The translations under genes were made by a program, and so were the position numbers. From the NCBI GenBank assembly GCA_028281385.1, contig JANQJY010000092.1, forward strand, positions 1-44,310: a stretch of 44,310 nucleotides of DNA, in the 5' to 3' direction. The DNA comes from Rickettsiales bacterium. Lineage in GTDB: Bacteria; Pseudomonadota; Alphaproteobacteria; Rickettsiales; UBA3002. Every line of letters starts with the position of its first letter. The stretch's first letter is position 1. The notes beneath the pieces are model-generated. The model had not been told where the DNA came from. It searched no databases and was given only the letters and a program-made list of their open reading frames with translations. This document shows, one piece after another, positions 1-7,740 of this stretch.

Positions 1-1
1 T

Positions 2-418
2 CCGGAAGGCGCGACAATCGAATGGGAATTCCGTCCGGTGCCGGGTGACGATACCGATGCGATCATCAACCGGTTTCATGCGCACGCTGCCGAGTTGGAA
101 GCGCAGATGCACACCGTCTCGCCGGAAGCAAAGATCGTCACCCGCATGAGTTCGCAGATTCCCGAATTTCACTTTAATGATGATACGCCTCATCTGGCTG
201 AGATTCTGGCCGTCGCGCAGACAAACAATATCAATGCCGTGCCGTTCGGGACGGAAGCCGGTGTGTTCCAGCAGTTCGGTCTGCCGGTGGTGGTGTGCGG
301 TCCCGGCCATGTCGATCAGGCGCATACCGCCAATGAATTCATCGAAAAAGCGCAGCTGGAAGCATGCATCGCATTTCTGGACAGATTAACGTCGCACCTT
401 GAAAAAGAGACAACATAG
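2..418 (+). CDS. argE: Acetylornithine deacetylase, C-terminal part (5' end outside window)
   Basis: The open frame runs in from the left edge (first full codon at base 2) and stops at 418, so only about the last 138 residues are present. They carry the C-terminal catalytic-domain signature of M20-family acetylornithine deacetylases: an FGTEAG motif followed by a VVCGPG stretch and a QAHTANEF segment close to the C-terminus, where a conserved histidine and metal-ligand glutamate lie in the family. The enzyme hydrolyses N-acetylornithine to ornithine and acetate in cytoplasmic arginine synthesis. The GTG at 38 that the track used as a start is internal. Succinyl-diaminopimelate desuccinylase is a related alternative, but the FGTEAG/GPG pattern fits ArgE better. 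Confidence 0.85.
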   Translation, partial: PEGATIEWEFRPVPGDDTDAIINRFHAHAAELEAQMHTVSPEAKIVTRMSSQIPEFHFNDDTPHLAEILAVAQTNNINAVPFGTEAGVFQQFGLPVVVCGPGHVDQAHTANEFIEKAQLEACIAFLDRLTSHLEKETT

Positions 419-433
419 ATTTACGTATAGGGT

Positions 434-859
434 ATGGAACAGGACTATATATTACCTAATGAAGGAGTGTACTCGCAGATTACGCATTTGGTGAAGGTGA
501 GCGTATTGCCGAGCTATCTGGAAGAGCATTCCGATCCGTTAGATTATCATTATGTCTGGGCCTATACTATTCAGATTGAGAATCTGAGTCAGAAGGAGGT
601 GCAGTTAGTGAGACGCTACTGGCATATCACCGATGCGAACGGTCAGATACAGGAAGTGCGCGGTGAAGGGGTCGTTGGTGAACAGCCTCGCCTTAAACCC
701 AATGAAGGATTTCGCTATACCAGCGGCGTATCGCTAATGACTTCTTCGGGTATGATGACAGGGCATTATGAGATGACTGATCAGGAGGAAAACAGCTTCC
801 TTATTGATATTCCTTCATTTTCTCTGGATAGCCCGGCTCAGATGCAGCGCCCGAATTAG
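434..859 (+). CDS. apaG: ApaG protein (DUF525)
   Basis: A 141-residue protein that spans the whole ApaG domain. The family signature is clear around residues 75-110: RGEGVVGEQP, then a LKPNEGFRYTSG stretch and SSGMMTGHYEM. ApaG is a small cytosolic Ig-like beta-sandwich protein, historically linked to magnesium/cobalt phenotypes, and its biochemical role is still unclear; the same domain occurs in some F-box proteins. The start is 15 bases after the argE stop on the same strand, so cotranscription with argE is likely. The Shine-Dalgarno is weak (AGGGT). Confidence 0.93.
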   Translation: MEQDYILPNEGVYSQITHLVKVSVLPSYLEEHSDPLDYHYVWAYTIQIENLSQKEVQLVRRYWHITDANGQIQEVRGEGVVGEQPRLKPNEGFRYTSGVSLMTSSGMMTGHYEMTDQEENSFLIDIPSFSLDSPAQMQRPN

Positions 860-875
860 GAAAAAAATCCGCGCA

Positions 876-909
876 TTGTCATATTTCTGTCATATTTCTC
901 TGCTATGCT
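876..909 (+). promoter_or_regulatory. Pho-box-like promoter upstream of the 172-residue gene
   Basis: Two direct repeats, TTGTCAT (876-882) and CTGTCAT (887-893), start 11 bp apart with an AT-rich gap. This is the geometry of the PhoB box (CTGTCAT-N4-CTGTCAT). A -10-like hexamer TATGCT follows at 904-909, 10 bases after the second repeat, as in PhoB-activated promoters where the box replaces the -35. An equivalent arrangement occurs at 25153-25186. No PhoB gene is in the window, so the assignment rests on the motif alone. Confidence 0.6.
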
Positions 910-946
910 GTAAAAGTATAAAATTATAAGGAACATGGCTTAAACA

Positions 947-1465
947 ATGAATGCACCCGTACAGCAAATGTCATCGCAGATGGCCAGTGTCATTGCCGGT
1001 ATGAAAGATGACGGTAGTGGCGGTGCCGGACAAGGGTCGCTGATGCAGGACGTCCTGAATGGTTATGCCTTTTATATTCTGCCGCTGACGATGCGTGTTT
1101 CGACCAATTTGGAGGCGATTGGCGGCTATAAGGGCGTCAATCAGCCGATTTTTCAGCTTGCCAGTAATATGATGAATCAGAAGGGAAATGCGGTCGGGCT
1201 TGCGTCTATCGTTATGGATCTGTTATCACGCCTTGATCCGGCGATTATGGATAATTTCGGCAGTCCTGAGGAACTGTTCGGGTTTCTTGAAACGATGGCG
1301 CAGGACATCATGAATGGTGGCGGTGATATATTCGCCTCCATGGCGCAAATCAGCTATGATGATGATTTCGACAGAGCACTTGCCATGCAGTCTGGGTTGA
1401 AGGTACAGAGTTTGCCGGATTATTCAATTGATCAGTTTGACAGTGCGCAGGGAATGATCGTATAA
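947..1465 (+). CDS. Hypothetical protein, 172 aa
   Basis: I do not recognise a family. The protein is acidic and rich in Met, Gly, Ser and Asp, with a low-complexity Gly/Ser stretch near residues 22-30 (DDGSGGAGQGS) and a mildly hydrophobic segment around 38-50 (LNGYAFYILPLTM). It has no signal peptide and no clear membrane helix. A Shine-Dalgarno-like AAGGAA lies upstream of the ATG, and an earlier ATG at 935 hits a stop immediately. A Pho-box-like promoter (876-909) precedes it, hinting at phosphate-starvation control; that is inference. Codon use looks like that of its neighbours. Confidence 0.7.
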   Translation: MNAPVQQMSSQMASVIAGMKDDGSGGAGQGSLMQDVLNGYAFYILPLTMRVSTNLEAIGGYKGVNQPIFQLASNMMNQKGNAVGLASIVMDLLSRLDPAIMDNFGSPEELFGFLETMAQDIMNGGGDIFASMAQISYDDDFDRALAMQSGLKVQSLPDYSIDQFDSAQGMIV

Positions 1466-1629
1466 GTTGTGGGCTTGTTTCAGGCCACTCTTTCAGAATA
1501 CCAAACTGAAAAAAAATTACTATTGCAAAATTTGCATAACAGCTTTGCTAAATTGGCACTACTCATTCCGGCCGGACACTTCATAATCACTTTCGTACAG
1601 GATAACTTTTCTTGGGATGAGGTGTTGAA

Positions 1630-1809
1630 ATGTCTGAACGATTTACTGTTCCATCATTTTTTATATGGGTTGCTTTTGCGGTGTTACTGGTCACATCGGC
1701 CTGTGCGCCGACAGCGCCGAGAAGCAGCGCATGGGACCATATTTCCGGCACAGCACAGGTGGCAAAAGTCAATAATATTAAAAGCCTGATTACGCCGGGC
1801 TTTAAATAA
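1630..1809 (+). CDS. Small putative lipoprotein, 59 aa (absent from ORF track)
   Basis: This short frame was below the track cut-off. The ATG at 1630 follows a GGATGAGG Shine-Dalgarno-like sequence at 6-8 bases. Residues 1-24 look like a lipoprotein signal: a short charged start (MSERF), a hydrophobic run FFIWVAFAVLLV, then TSAC with the candidate lipidated cysteine at 25. The mature part is about 35 residues, Ser/Ala-rich and basic, and ends ITPGFK. The overlapping track ORF 1469-1789 in another frame has no such signals. No family is recognised; the size resembles small envelope lipoproteins. A TTGCAA...TGCTAAAT sequence about 100 bases upstream could be its promoter. Confidence 0.6.
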   Translation: MSERFTVPSFFIWVAFAVLLVTSACAPTAPRSSAWDHISGTAQVAKVNNIKSLITPGFK

Positions 1810-1888
1810 GACCTGTGAGTGAAAGGAATTGTCCCTTTCTCAAGGGATTTCTTTAGCCTTTTCTTGTGTTACATTAATGTAGGACGAT

Positions 1889-1919
1889 TTATCCACAGTG
1901 TTTCCTGTCTTGTGGATAA
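1889..1919. promoter_or_regulatory. Inverted pair of perfect DnaA boxes
   Basis: TTATCCACA on the plus strand (1889-1897) and its reverse complement TGTGGATAA (1911-1919) are both exact matches to the consensus DnaA box, facing each other across 13 bases. They lie in the 209-base gap between the small lipoprotein gene and the 141-residue gene, about 65 bases upstream of a promoter-like sequence. They could be a DnaA-controlled promoter region or a DnaA titration site. There is no adjoining dnaA, dnaN or parAB to support an origin. Confidence 0.5.
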
Positions 1920-1960
1920 GCTATGGGCAGGCCGCATTCGTCTCTCAACATGACATCATT

Positions 1961-1988
1961 TTGGTTTCGATGAGAAATATGCTATACT
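1961..1988 (+). promoter_or_regulatory. Candidate sigma-70 promoter for the 141-aa gene
   Basis: TTGGTT (1961-1966) and TATACT (1983-1988) are spaced 16 bases apart, about 30 bases ahead of the ATG at 2019. The -10 is a good match and the -35 is moderate. The inverted DnaA-box pair lies just upstream. Confidence 0.4.
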
Positions 1989-2018
1989 CTCAAAAACATA
2001 TCACGAGGTGACAGGTTT

Positions 2019-2444
2019 ATGATACCCGGAAAGCTGACCATTATCGCCATTGTCGGGTTGGGGGTCTATCTCTACCAGAGCGGTGCGATTGAAAAGGTGG
2101 AGGAATATGCGGCCACGGCAGGCGAGTATTGCCATCAGATCGTCGATGAAACCGGTATCTTTGAGTTGCGGGAACTATGTCATGCGGTGTTTCAATCGAC
2201 CTCGGGGCTGGACCGGGAAGTAGACGGGCTGATGCGTGACTCCGGTCTGGACGAGATTGAAAGCATTGGCCGGGAAATTGATCGTGATTTTGGCAAAATG
2301 GGCCGTGAGATCAAAGGTGGTCTCGGAGAACTGGAAGGATCGTTGAAATCCAGTGGCGGCGGCAGCGGTGGTGGTGCTTCGTCCGGCTCCGGCGGCTGTT
2401 CACCCATGAAGGAATTGATGGGGGAATGTAAAGCTGCGAAGTGA
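2019..2444 (+). CDS. Hypothetical protein with N-terminal membrane anchor, 141 aa
   Basis: Not recognised. Residues about 5-20 (KLTIIAIVGLGVYLYQ) form one hydrophobic helix, a signal anchor or uncleaved signal. The middle (about 60-110) is rich in Asp, Glu, Arg and Gly with heptad-like spacing (IGREIDRDFGKMGREI), so a helical or coiled-coil region is likely. It is followed by a flexible GGGSGGGASSGSGG linker and a short tail with two cysteines. Four cysteines in total suggest disulfides if the protein is exported. A GAGGTGA Shine-Dalgarno lies 8-10 bases before the ATG. It precedes the CPBP protease gene by 72 bases on the same strand. Confidence 0.7.
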   Translation: MIPGKLTIIAIVGLGVYLYQSGAIEKVEEYAATAGEYCHQIVDETGIFELRELCHAVFQSTSGLDREVDGLMRDSGLDEIESIGREIDRDFGKMGREIKGGLGELEGSLKSSGGGSGGGASSGSGGCSPMKELMGECKAAK

Positions 2445-2516
2445 GTCATCCTCTCCTCTCTGTGAATAACCTTATTACCGGTAGCATTGGCGGTGCGATG
2501 CACTAGATTAAGCCGC

Positions 2517-3173
2517 ATGAAGACGCTGAAAGAGAATCCCTATTATCTTGTCATCGAGTGTGTGGCCTTGTTTGTACTGCTGCCGGTCATCCTGATCTAT
2601 TTGCCGATGCATGGTGTGCTGTTCGCCACTTTGTGGAGCCTTGCCCTCACCACAGCGGTGATTCTGTGGTTTGGCCATGGCTATCGGCTTAAAGACATTT
2701 TTCCGCGTGGCGCGGTGGCGGCAAGGGAAAAAAGGCGCGTGCTGCTGTTATTCTTTGTATCGGCCCTGGTACTGGCAGCGGGCACCTATCTGTATCATCC
2801 GGAGCGGTTTTTAGCATTTGTTTCCGAACGACCGCATTTATGGGCGATGGTGATGATGGGCTATCCGATTTTGTCGGTACTGCCGCAGGAAGTGATTTAC
2901 CGTATCTTCTTTTTTGAGCGTTACGCCGTGTTGTTCAAACAGGACTGGATGATGGTGCTGATGAGCGGACTGGCTTTCGGCCATGCGCATATCATGTTTC
3001 AGAATGTGGTGTCTTACGGGTTAAGCGTGCTGGGCGGATGGATTTTCGCTTACACTTATTTGCGTACCCGGTCCTTCTGGGCGGTGTGGGCGGAACATGC
3101 GCTCTATGGCAATTTCATTTTTACCGTCGGGCTCGGCTGGTATTTTTATACCGGCGCAATTGGTAATCACTGA
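2517..3173 (+). CDS. CPBP-family intramembrane protease (Abi/CAAX-type)
   Basis: A 218-residue integral membrane protein. I start it at the ATG 2517 (MKTLKENPYYLV) rather than the upstream TTG of the track, because the added residues are polar and unconserved-looking. Several hydrophobic segments surround the CPBP motifs: motif 1 PQEVIYRIFFF (about residues 133-143), motif 2 FGHAHIMFQN (about 160-169) and a later GNFIF. In the family these Glu and His residues form the catalytic or metal site. The first Glu of the usual EExxxR is Gln here, as in a known PQExxYR subgroup. Substrate unknown. It converges with the ceramidase gene, overlapping it by 7 bases. Confidence 0.8.
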   Translation: MKTLKENPYYLVIECVALFVLLPVILIYLPMHGVLFATLWSLALTTAVILWFGHGYRLKDIFPRGAVAAREKRRVLLLFFVSALVLAAGTYLYHPERFLAFVSERPHLWAMVMMGYPILSVLPQEVIYRIFFFERYAVLFKQDWMMVLMSGLAFGHAHIMFQNVVSYGLSVLGGWIFAYTYLRTRSFWAVWAEHALYGNFIFTVGLGWYFYTGAIGNH

Positions 3174-3850
3174 GCGTTTTTGGATTTCACATCTCTGAGC
3201 ACTATAGACAGTAACCGGTACAAGACAATGCTATTGAAAATATGCCAGAGGAAATGTGTGCCGATAGGTATGTCGGCGCAGATCTCGCGATCAATCGTCC
3301 GGCAGACGAGCGAGACGGTAAAGATGCCGAGTGTGACGGCGAGGTGACGCGTGGCGGCATGATGTTTCCATTGCAGGATTAGGATGGAGAGTAGCAGCAT
3401 GCTCCAGGCTGGCAGATACATCACCGAGCCGTTGAGCATGTCGCGCGGCAGGAAGATTTCCGCGCAGACATTGGCGGCTTGGAATGCGGCCCATATGGCA
3501 ATGACTTTCAACCAGGGCAGAGCGAAAATACGGCGATAGAGGCTGAGAAGATAGACATTGATGAACAGCGTGATGGGGATGACATCGGCCAGCAGGGTCC
3601 AGACGGCGACATGGGTGTGCCATAATCCGCTGCCGATGCCGATGGCGGCCATGGCGATGATCAATAGCCAGATATCGAGATGTTGTTTTACTGCAAACCC
3701 CGACAAGGTGCGGCTGTCTTTCCAGGCAAACCAGGCCACAATGAGAAAAGCGAGGTTGGTGACGGCGTTTAGCGGCTCCGCCCACAGCGCCGGGTCGCCG
3801 GAGCGTTCGCAATATACGTCGAAATGGGTAAAAGAGGTTTCTCCACTCAT
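3167..3850 (-). CDS. Ceramidase-family membrane protein, copy 1
   Basis: A 227-residue multi-spanning membrane protein of the alkaline ceramidase (CREST) superfamily. Visible hallmarks are an N-terminal YCER...WAEPLNAVTNLAF segment, a GSGLWHTHVAVWTLLADVIP segment giving the conserved Ser, His and Asp, and a C-terminal GTHFLWHIFNS with the HxxxH pair. Together these make the zinc site of the family. Family members hydrolyse the amide bond of ceramides or act as related lipid hydrolases; the substrate here is unknown. Its ATG overlaps the stop of the upstream paralogue (ATGA), so the two are translationally coupled. Confidence 0.82.
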   Translation of the reverse strand: MSGETSFTHFDVYCERSGDPALWAEPLNAVTNLAFLIVAWFAWKDSRTLSGFAVKQHLDIWLLIIAMAAIGIGSGLWHTHVAVWTLLADVIPITLFINVYLLSLYRRIFALPWLKVIAIWAAFQAANVCAEIFLPRDMLNGSVMYLPAWSMLLLSILILQWKHHAATRHLAVTLGIFTVSLVCRTIDREICADIPIGTHFLWHIFNSIVLYRLLSIVLRDVKSKNAQ

Positions 3851-4581
3851 GGAGTAGAGGATGCCATAACTTTATGCTCGGCGATACGTTTTAATCGTGC
3901 TTCGCGGTTTACATTGCGAAGAATTTGGCGCATGAGGATGTAAAGCAACGTTGCGTTCAGGCTGTGCCACAGAAAATGCGTGCCGGTGGGAATCGATTCG
4001 CACACCGCATTGTCAATCGCGCGGAAGAACAACGATATGACACCAATCAATGCCGCCAGTAGAAAATTATGCGATGAAGGTCGACGTTTCATATGCAGAT
4101 AGATGGCGATCATCACCAGTGCGGCCATGCTGGAGAGATAGCCGATCGAATCATTCATCGCATTGGGAAACTGGCTAACGAGCATGTGCGATGATCCGCC
4201 GAAAGCAAGGAAGCAGATAAATGCCTGAAACAGATTGCATTTGCCGATACGGAAAATCACGCTGAGGAAGAACAGCACAATAAAAGCGACGATGGGAATG
4301 GTATCGATCATTTCGGTGAATCGGGTCGGAAAGGTATGGAAAATCGTACTGCCAACACCGATCCATAGAATTAGGAAAGTCAGAATATGCATGTCCCATA
4401 TCCATTTATCCTTGAGATCGGGATGTGTACGGTAATACTGAAAAATAGACGCCGCGACGACAATGAACCCGATACTGGTCAACACATTCAACGGTTCGGC
4501 AAACATCGACATATCAGTACGTTCGCACACACCGTAAAAATGCTGTCTCAGTTCGGGATTGGTGTTTTGCAATGGTTCCAT
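3847..4581 (-). CDS. Ceramidase-family membrane protein, copy 2
   Basis: A 244-residue paralogue of the gene just downstream, with the same order of motifs: YGVCERTDMSMFAEPLNVLT near the N-terminus, GVGSTIFHTFPTRFTEMID for the Ser/His/Asp positions, and GTHFLWHSLNATLLY for the HxxxH pair. About seven hydrophobic segments are visible. The two copies differ widely in sequence, so the duplication is old, and all catalytic-type residues persist in both. The gene is divergent from the DUF2244 gene, sharing a 140-base intergenic region that must hold both promoters. A role in sphingolipid or other amide-lipid turnover is inferred from the family only. Confidence 0.82.
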   Translation of the reverse strand: MEPLQNTNPELRQHFYGVCERTDMSMFAEPLNVLTSIGFIVVAASIFQYYRTHPDLKDKWIWDMHILTFLILWIGVGSTIFHTFPTRFTEMIDTIPIVAFIVLFFLSVIFRIGKCNLFQAFICFLAFGGSSHMLVSQFPNAMNDSIGYLSSMAALVMIAIYLHMKRRPSSHNFLLAALIGVISLFFRAIDNAVCESIPTGTHFLWHSLNATLLYILMRQILRNVNREARLKRIAEHKVMASSTP

Positions 4582-4721
4582 AGAATCATTATAGCAGAGA
4601 ATTGGTTAACAATAGATTAAAAAGAACCGATTTTACAGTGTGTTATGTCGCGCTGCACAATAAATGTCTGAGATACTGCATCAAGATTGTACCGGTCGGG
4701 TAAAAAGATTAGAATAAACAC

Positions 4722-5240
4722 ATGATTATTGATTGCCTCGAGGATGATACATCATCGAATAAATTGTTTTTTGACCATATTTTACGTCCGAATCACAGCT
4801 GCTCACCGGAAATGACAGCTGACATCATGCGCTGGGTGATGATTGCCAGCCTGTCGATCGGGGCGATGTTTTTTCTTTCCGGTGCCTGGCCGGTGGTCGG
4901 ATTTCTGGGACTGGATGTGTTGCTGCTGTATCTTGGGTTTAAAGTCTATGAAACCTCTGCTAAGCGCTATGAACATTTGCGGCTTGATCAGCACCGGTTG
5001 CAGATCGAAACCGGCAATGCCAAAGGAATGCGAAGCACTATAGAAATAGAGCCTGCTTTTTTACAGATTGTCTTGTCCAATGATGTTGCCCAGAGGTTGA
5101 CGGTTGGCAGTCATGGCAGGCACGTCGAAATCGGCCGGTGGATTTCACCGGGTGAGAAACAAGACGTTGCCGTCAAATTGCAGCGGGCATTGCACCATAG
5201 AAAAACGGCATTAACCGGTGTGGAACAAATTACTTCTTAA
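4722..5240 (+). CDS. DUF2244 membrane protein
   Basis: A 172-residue protein with the DUF2244 signature: FDHILRPNHSCS near residues 18-29, a first transmembrane segment ending before GAWPVVGFLGLDVLLLYL (about 54-71), then a cytoplasmic beta-rich domain with RWISPGEK near 145-152. The family is widespread in alphaproteobacteria, often near cytochrome oxidase genes or endonuclease III, and has no established biochemical function. The ATG is supported by the conserved start of the domain, although the Shine-Dalgarno is poor. It is followed by metE with a 77-base gap. Confidence 0.85.
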   Translation: MIIDCLEDDTSSNKLFFDHILRPNHSCSPEMTADIMRWVMIASLSIGAMFFLSGAWPVVGFLGLDVLLLYLGFKVYETSAKRYEHLRLDQHRLQIETGNAKGMRSTIEIEPAFLQIVLSNDVAQRLTVGSHGRHVEIGRWISPGEKQDVAVKLQRALHHRKTALTGVEQITS

Positions 5241-5317
5241 GGTGTGATTCTCCTTGCATTCTGCGGGTTCTACGCTATAACGCCCATACATTATATCTGT
5301 ATGTAAGGAGAAAAAAA

Positions 5318-7621
5318 ATGGCTGTTGCTGCGAATTTGGGTTTCCCGCGGATCGGGCTTAACCGTGAACTGAAAAAGGCGCTTGAGTCCTATTGGAAAGG
5401 CGCATCGGATGAAGATAATCTGTTGACGGTAGCCAAAGGTATGCGCGAGCAAAACTGGCAACGCCAGCAGGAACGCGGCATTGAGCATATTCCGTCGAGC
5501 GATTTTTCATTGTATGATCAGGTGCTCGATCATGTCCATATGTTCGGCGCGATTCCGCAGCGTTATACGACGCTGAAAGATGGCAATCCACTCGATCTGT
5601 ATTTTGCCATGGCGCGCGGCCGTCAGACCGGCGGGATTGACGTGGTGGCGATGGAGATGACCAAATGGTTCGATACCAACTATCATTATATCGTGCCTGA
5701 GTTTGAGCCGGATCAGGCGTTTTCTCTGATGACGACAAAAGCGGTGGATGAATTCAACGAAGCCAAAGCTTTCGGCATTCACACGCGCCCGGTTATTCTT
5801 GGGCCGGTGACCTTCCTGTTGTTGGGCAAGATGCGTCGGGGCGATGGCAACAGCCTGTCGCTGCTGCCGAAGCTGTTACCGGTCTATGCGGAACTCCTCA
5901 AACAGCTTGAGGCCGCCGGTGCCGAGTGGATTCAGATCGATGAGCCTTATTTGGCGATGGATCTGAATGATGAACAACGTGCTGCCTATAAGCAAGCCTA
6001 TGACGAGTTGGCGAAAGCCAAAGGTTCGTTGAAATGGTGCCTAACCACCTATTTCGAAGGGCTGCGCGACAATATGCAGACGGCCTTTGATCTACCGGTC
6101 GATGCGGTACATCTCGATCTTAAACGTTCGCTGGAACAGTTGGATGATGCATTGAAAGCGGTCAAAGACAATCAGATATTGTCGCTTGGTGTGATTGACG
6201 GGCGCAATATCTGGAAGAATGATTTGAACGCCTCGCTGGCGGTGGTGAAAAAAGCTGCTGAGAAACTGGGCAAGGAGCGGGTTATGGTGGCACCGTCTTG
6301 CTCATTACTGCATTCGCCGGTCGATCTGGCGGCAGAAGATAAGCTTGATGCCGAGATCAAAGACTGGATGGCCTTTGCCACGCAGAAGCTCGAAGAAATT
6401 GACATTCTCACCACTGCGTTGAACGAGGGTGAAGAGGTAGTGGCCGAGGCATTGGCGGAAAACAACACCTCGATTGAAACGCGTCGTCGGTCTGCGCGTA
6501 TCCATAATGATGCAGTACAAAAGCGGTTTGCTTCGATTGATGAGGGTATGATACAGCGTGACAGCGCCTTTAATGATCGTATCAAACTGCAGGAGAAGCA
6601 ATTGGGTCTACCGCCATTGCCGACGACGACCATTGGTTCATTCCCGCAAACCAAGGAAGTACGAGCCGAGCGTGCGAAATTCAAAAAAGGCGAGATCGAC
6701 CGTGCGGCGTATGACGCGTTTCTTGAAGAGGAAACTGAGCGCTGCATCAAAAAGCAGGAAGAACTTGGTCTGGATGTACCGGTGCATGGTGAATTTGAGC
6801 GCAATGACATGGTCGAATATTTCGGCGAACAGCTTGAAGGTTTTACCTTCACCAAAAACGGCTGGGTACAAAGCTATGGCTCACGTTGTGTAAAGCCGCC
6901 GGTGATTTTCGGTGATGTCTGGCGTCCCGAGCCGATGACGGTGCGCTGGGCGAAGTTTGCACAGTCTAAAACCGACAGACCGATGAAAGGCATGCTGACT
7001 GGTCCGGTGACGATTTTGCAATGGTCTTTTGTGCGTGACGATCAGCCGCGTGAGACAACCTGTAAACAAATCGGTCTGGCGATTCGTGACGAAGCGGTGG
7101 ATCTCGAAAAAGCAGGAATCAAGATCATTCAAATTGATGAAGCCGCGCTGCGCGAAGGATTGCCACTGCGCCGCGCCGACTGGGACGCCTATCTGAAATG
7201 GGCGGTGGACAGTTTCCGCATTACGGCTTCAGGCGTGAAGGACGATACGCAGATTCATACCCATATGTGCTATTCCGAATTCAACGACATTATCGAAGCG
7301 GTAGCACGCATGGATGCCGATGTGATTTCGATCGAGACGTCACGTAGCGCGATGGAACTGCTCGATGCCTTTGTCGCATTCAAATATCCCAACCAGATTG
7401 GCCCGGGCGTCTATGACATTCACAGTCCGCGCGTACCAGGGCAGAAGGAAATGACCGTCCTGCTGCGCAAAGCGCTCGATGTGCTGGAGCCGTCGCAGAT
7501 CTGGGTCAATCCGGATTGTGGTCTGAAAACTCGCGGCTGGCCTGAGGTGGAAGAGGCGCTGAAAGCGATGGTGGCCTCGGCACGTGAGGTGCGGGCTGAG
7601 CTGGATAAAAAAGCGGCATAA
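5318..7621 (+). CDS. metE: Cobalamin-independent methionine synthase
   Basis: A full-length 767-residue MetE (the E. coli enzyme is about 753). The N-terminal domain begins with GFPRIGLNRELKKALE. The C-terminal catalytic domain starts near residue 430 with LPPLPTTTIGSFPQT. Zinc ligands are visible in order: HTHMCYSEF (His and Cys), ISIETSRS (Glu) and NPDCGLKTRGW (Cys). It transfers a methyl group from 5-methyltetrahydrofolate polyglutamate to homocysteine in the cytoplasm. An AAGGAGA Shine-Dalgarno stands 8-10 bases upstream. The 77-base leader is too short for a SAM or cobalamin riboswitch, and I see none. An intrinsic terminator follows the gene. Confidence 0.97.
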   Translation: MAVAANLGFPRIGLNRELKKALESYWKGASDEDNLLTVAKGMREQNWQRQQERGIEHIPSSDFSLYDQVLDHVHMFGAIPQRYTTLKDGNPLDLYFAMARGRQTGGIDVVAMEMTKWFDTNYHYIVPEFEPDQAFSLMTTKAVDEFNEAKAFGIHTRPVILGPVTFLLLGKMRRGDGNSLSLLPKLLPVYAELLKQLEAAGAEWIQIDEPYLAMDLNDEQRAAYKQAYDELAKAKGSLKWCLTTYFEGLRDNMQTAFDLPVDAVHLDLKRSLEQLDDALKAVKDNQILSLGVIDGRNIWKNDLNASLAVVKKAAEKLGKERVMVAPSCSLLHSPVDLAAEDKLDAEIKDWMAFATQKLEEIDILTTALNEGEEVVAEALAENNTSIETRRRSARIHNDAVQKRFASIDEGMIQRDSAFNDRIKLQEKQLGLPPLPTTTIGSFPQTKEVRAERAKFKKGEIDRAAYDAFLEEETERCIKKQEELGLDVPVHGEFERNDMVEYFGEQLEGFTFTKNGWVQSYGSRCVKPPVIFGDVWRPEPMTVRWAKFAQSKTDRPMKGMLTGPVTILQWSFVRDDQPRETTCKQIGLAIRDEAVDLEKAGIKIIQIDEAALREGLPLRRADWDAYLKWAVDSFRITASGVKDDTQIHTHMCYSEFNDIIEAVARMDADVISIETSRSAMELLDAFVAFKYPNQIGPGVYDIHSPRVPGQKEMTVLLRKALDVLEPSQIWVNPDCGLKTRGWPEVEEALKAMVASAREVRAELDKKAA

Positions 7622-7652
7622 CACGGTCTATTTAACCAAAGTCAATGAGTGG

Positions 7653-7684
7653 AAAGGTCCGGCAGGTTAATGCTGGACTTTTCT
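7653..7684 (+). terminator. Rho-independent terminator of metE
   Basis: AAAGGTCCGGCA (7653-7664) pairs over 12 positions, two of them G-U, with TGCTGGACTTTT (7671-7682) across a six-base loop, and the descending arm runs into a T-rich tail. It lies 32 bases after the metE stop and isolates metE from the iron transporter operon. Confidence 0.8.
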
Positions 7685-7697
7685 TATGTCATAAAAT

Positions 7698-7716
7698 AAG
7701 AATGCGAATCATTATC
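7698..7716 (+). promoter_or_regulatory. Fur box upstream of the iron transporter
   Basis: AAGAATGCGAATCATTATC matches the 19-bp Fur consensus GATAATGATAATCATTATC at 15 positions, including the whole right half. It sits 25 bases before the ATG of the iron-binding protein gene, where a bound repressor would block transcription. In some alphaproteobacteria Irr or RirA replaces Fur for iron genes, so the identity of the regulator is inferred. Confidence 0.75.
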
Positions 7717-7740
7717 ATTTCTATAAAGGAGTGAATAAGA

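Noticed and set aside
1469-1789. 106-residue ORF from the track
   Set aside because: It begins right after the previous stop without a Shine-Dalgarno, and its sequence is Arg/His-rich out-of-frame translation over the small lipoprotein gene.
5241-5317. Cobalamin or SAM riboswitch before metE
   Set aside because: The leader is only 77 bases and shows no conserved box or adequate stem structure.
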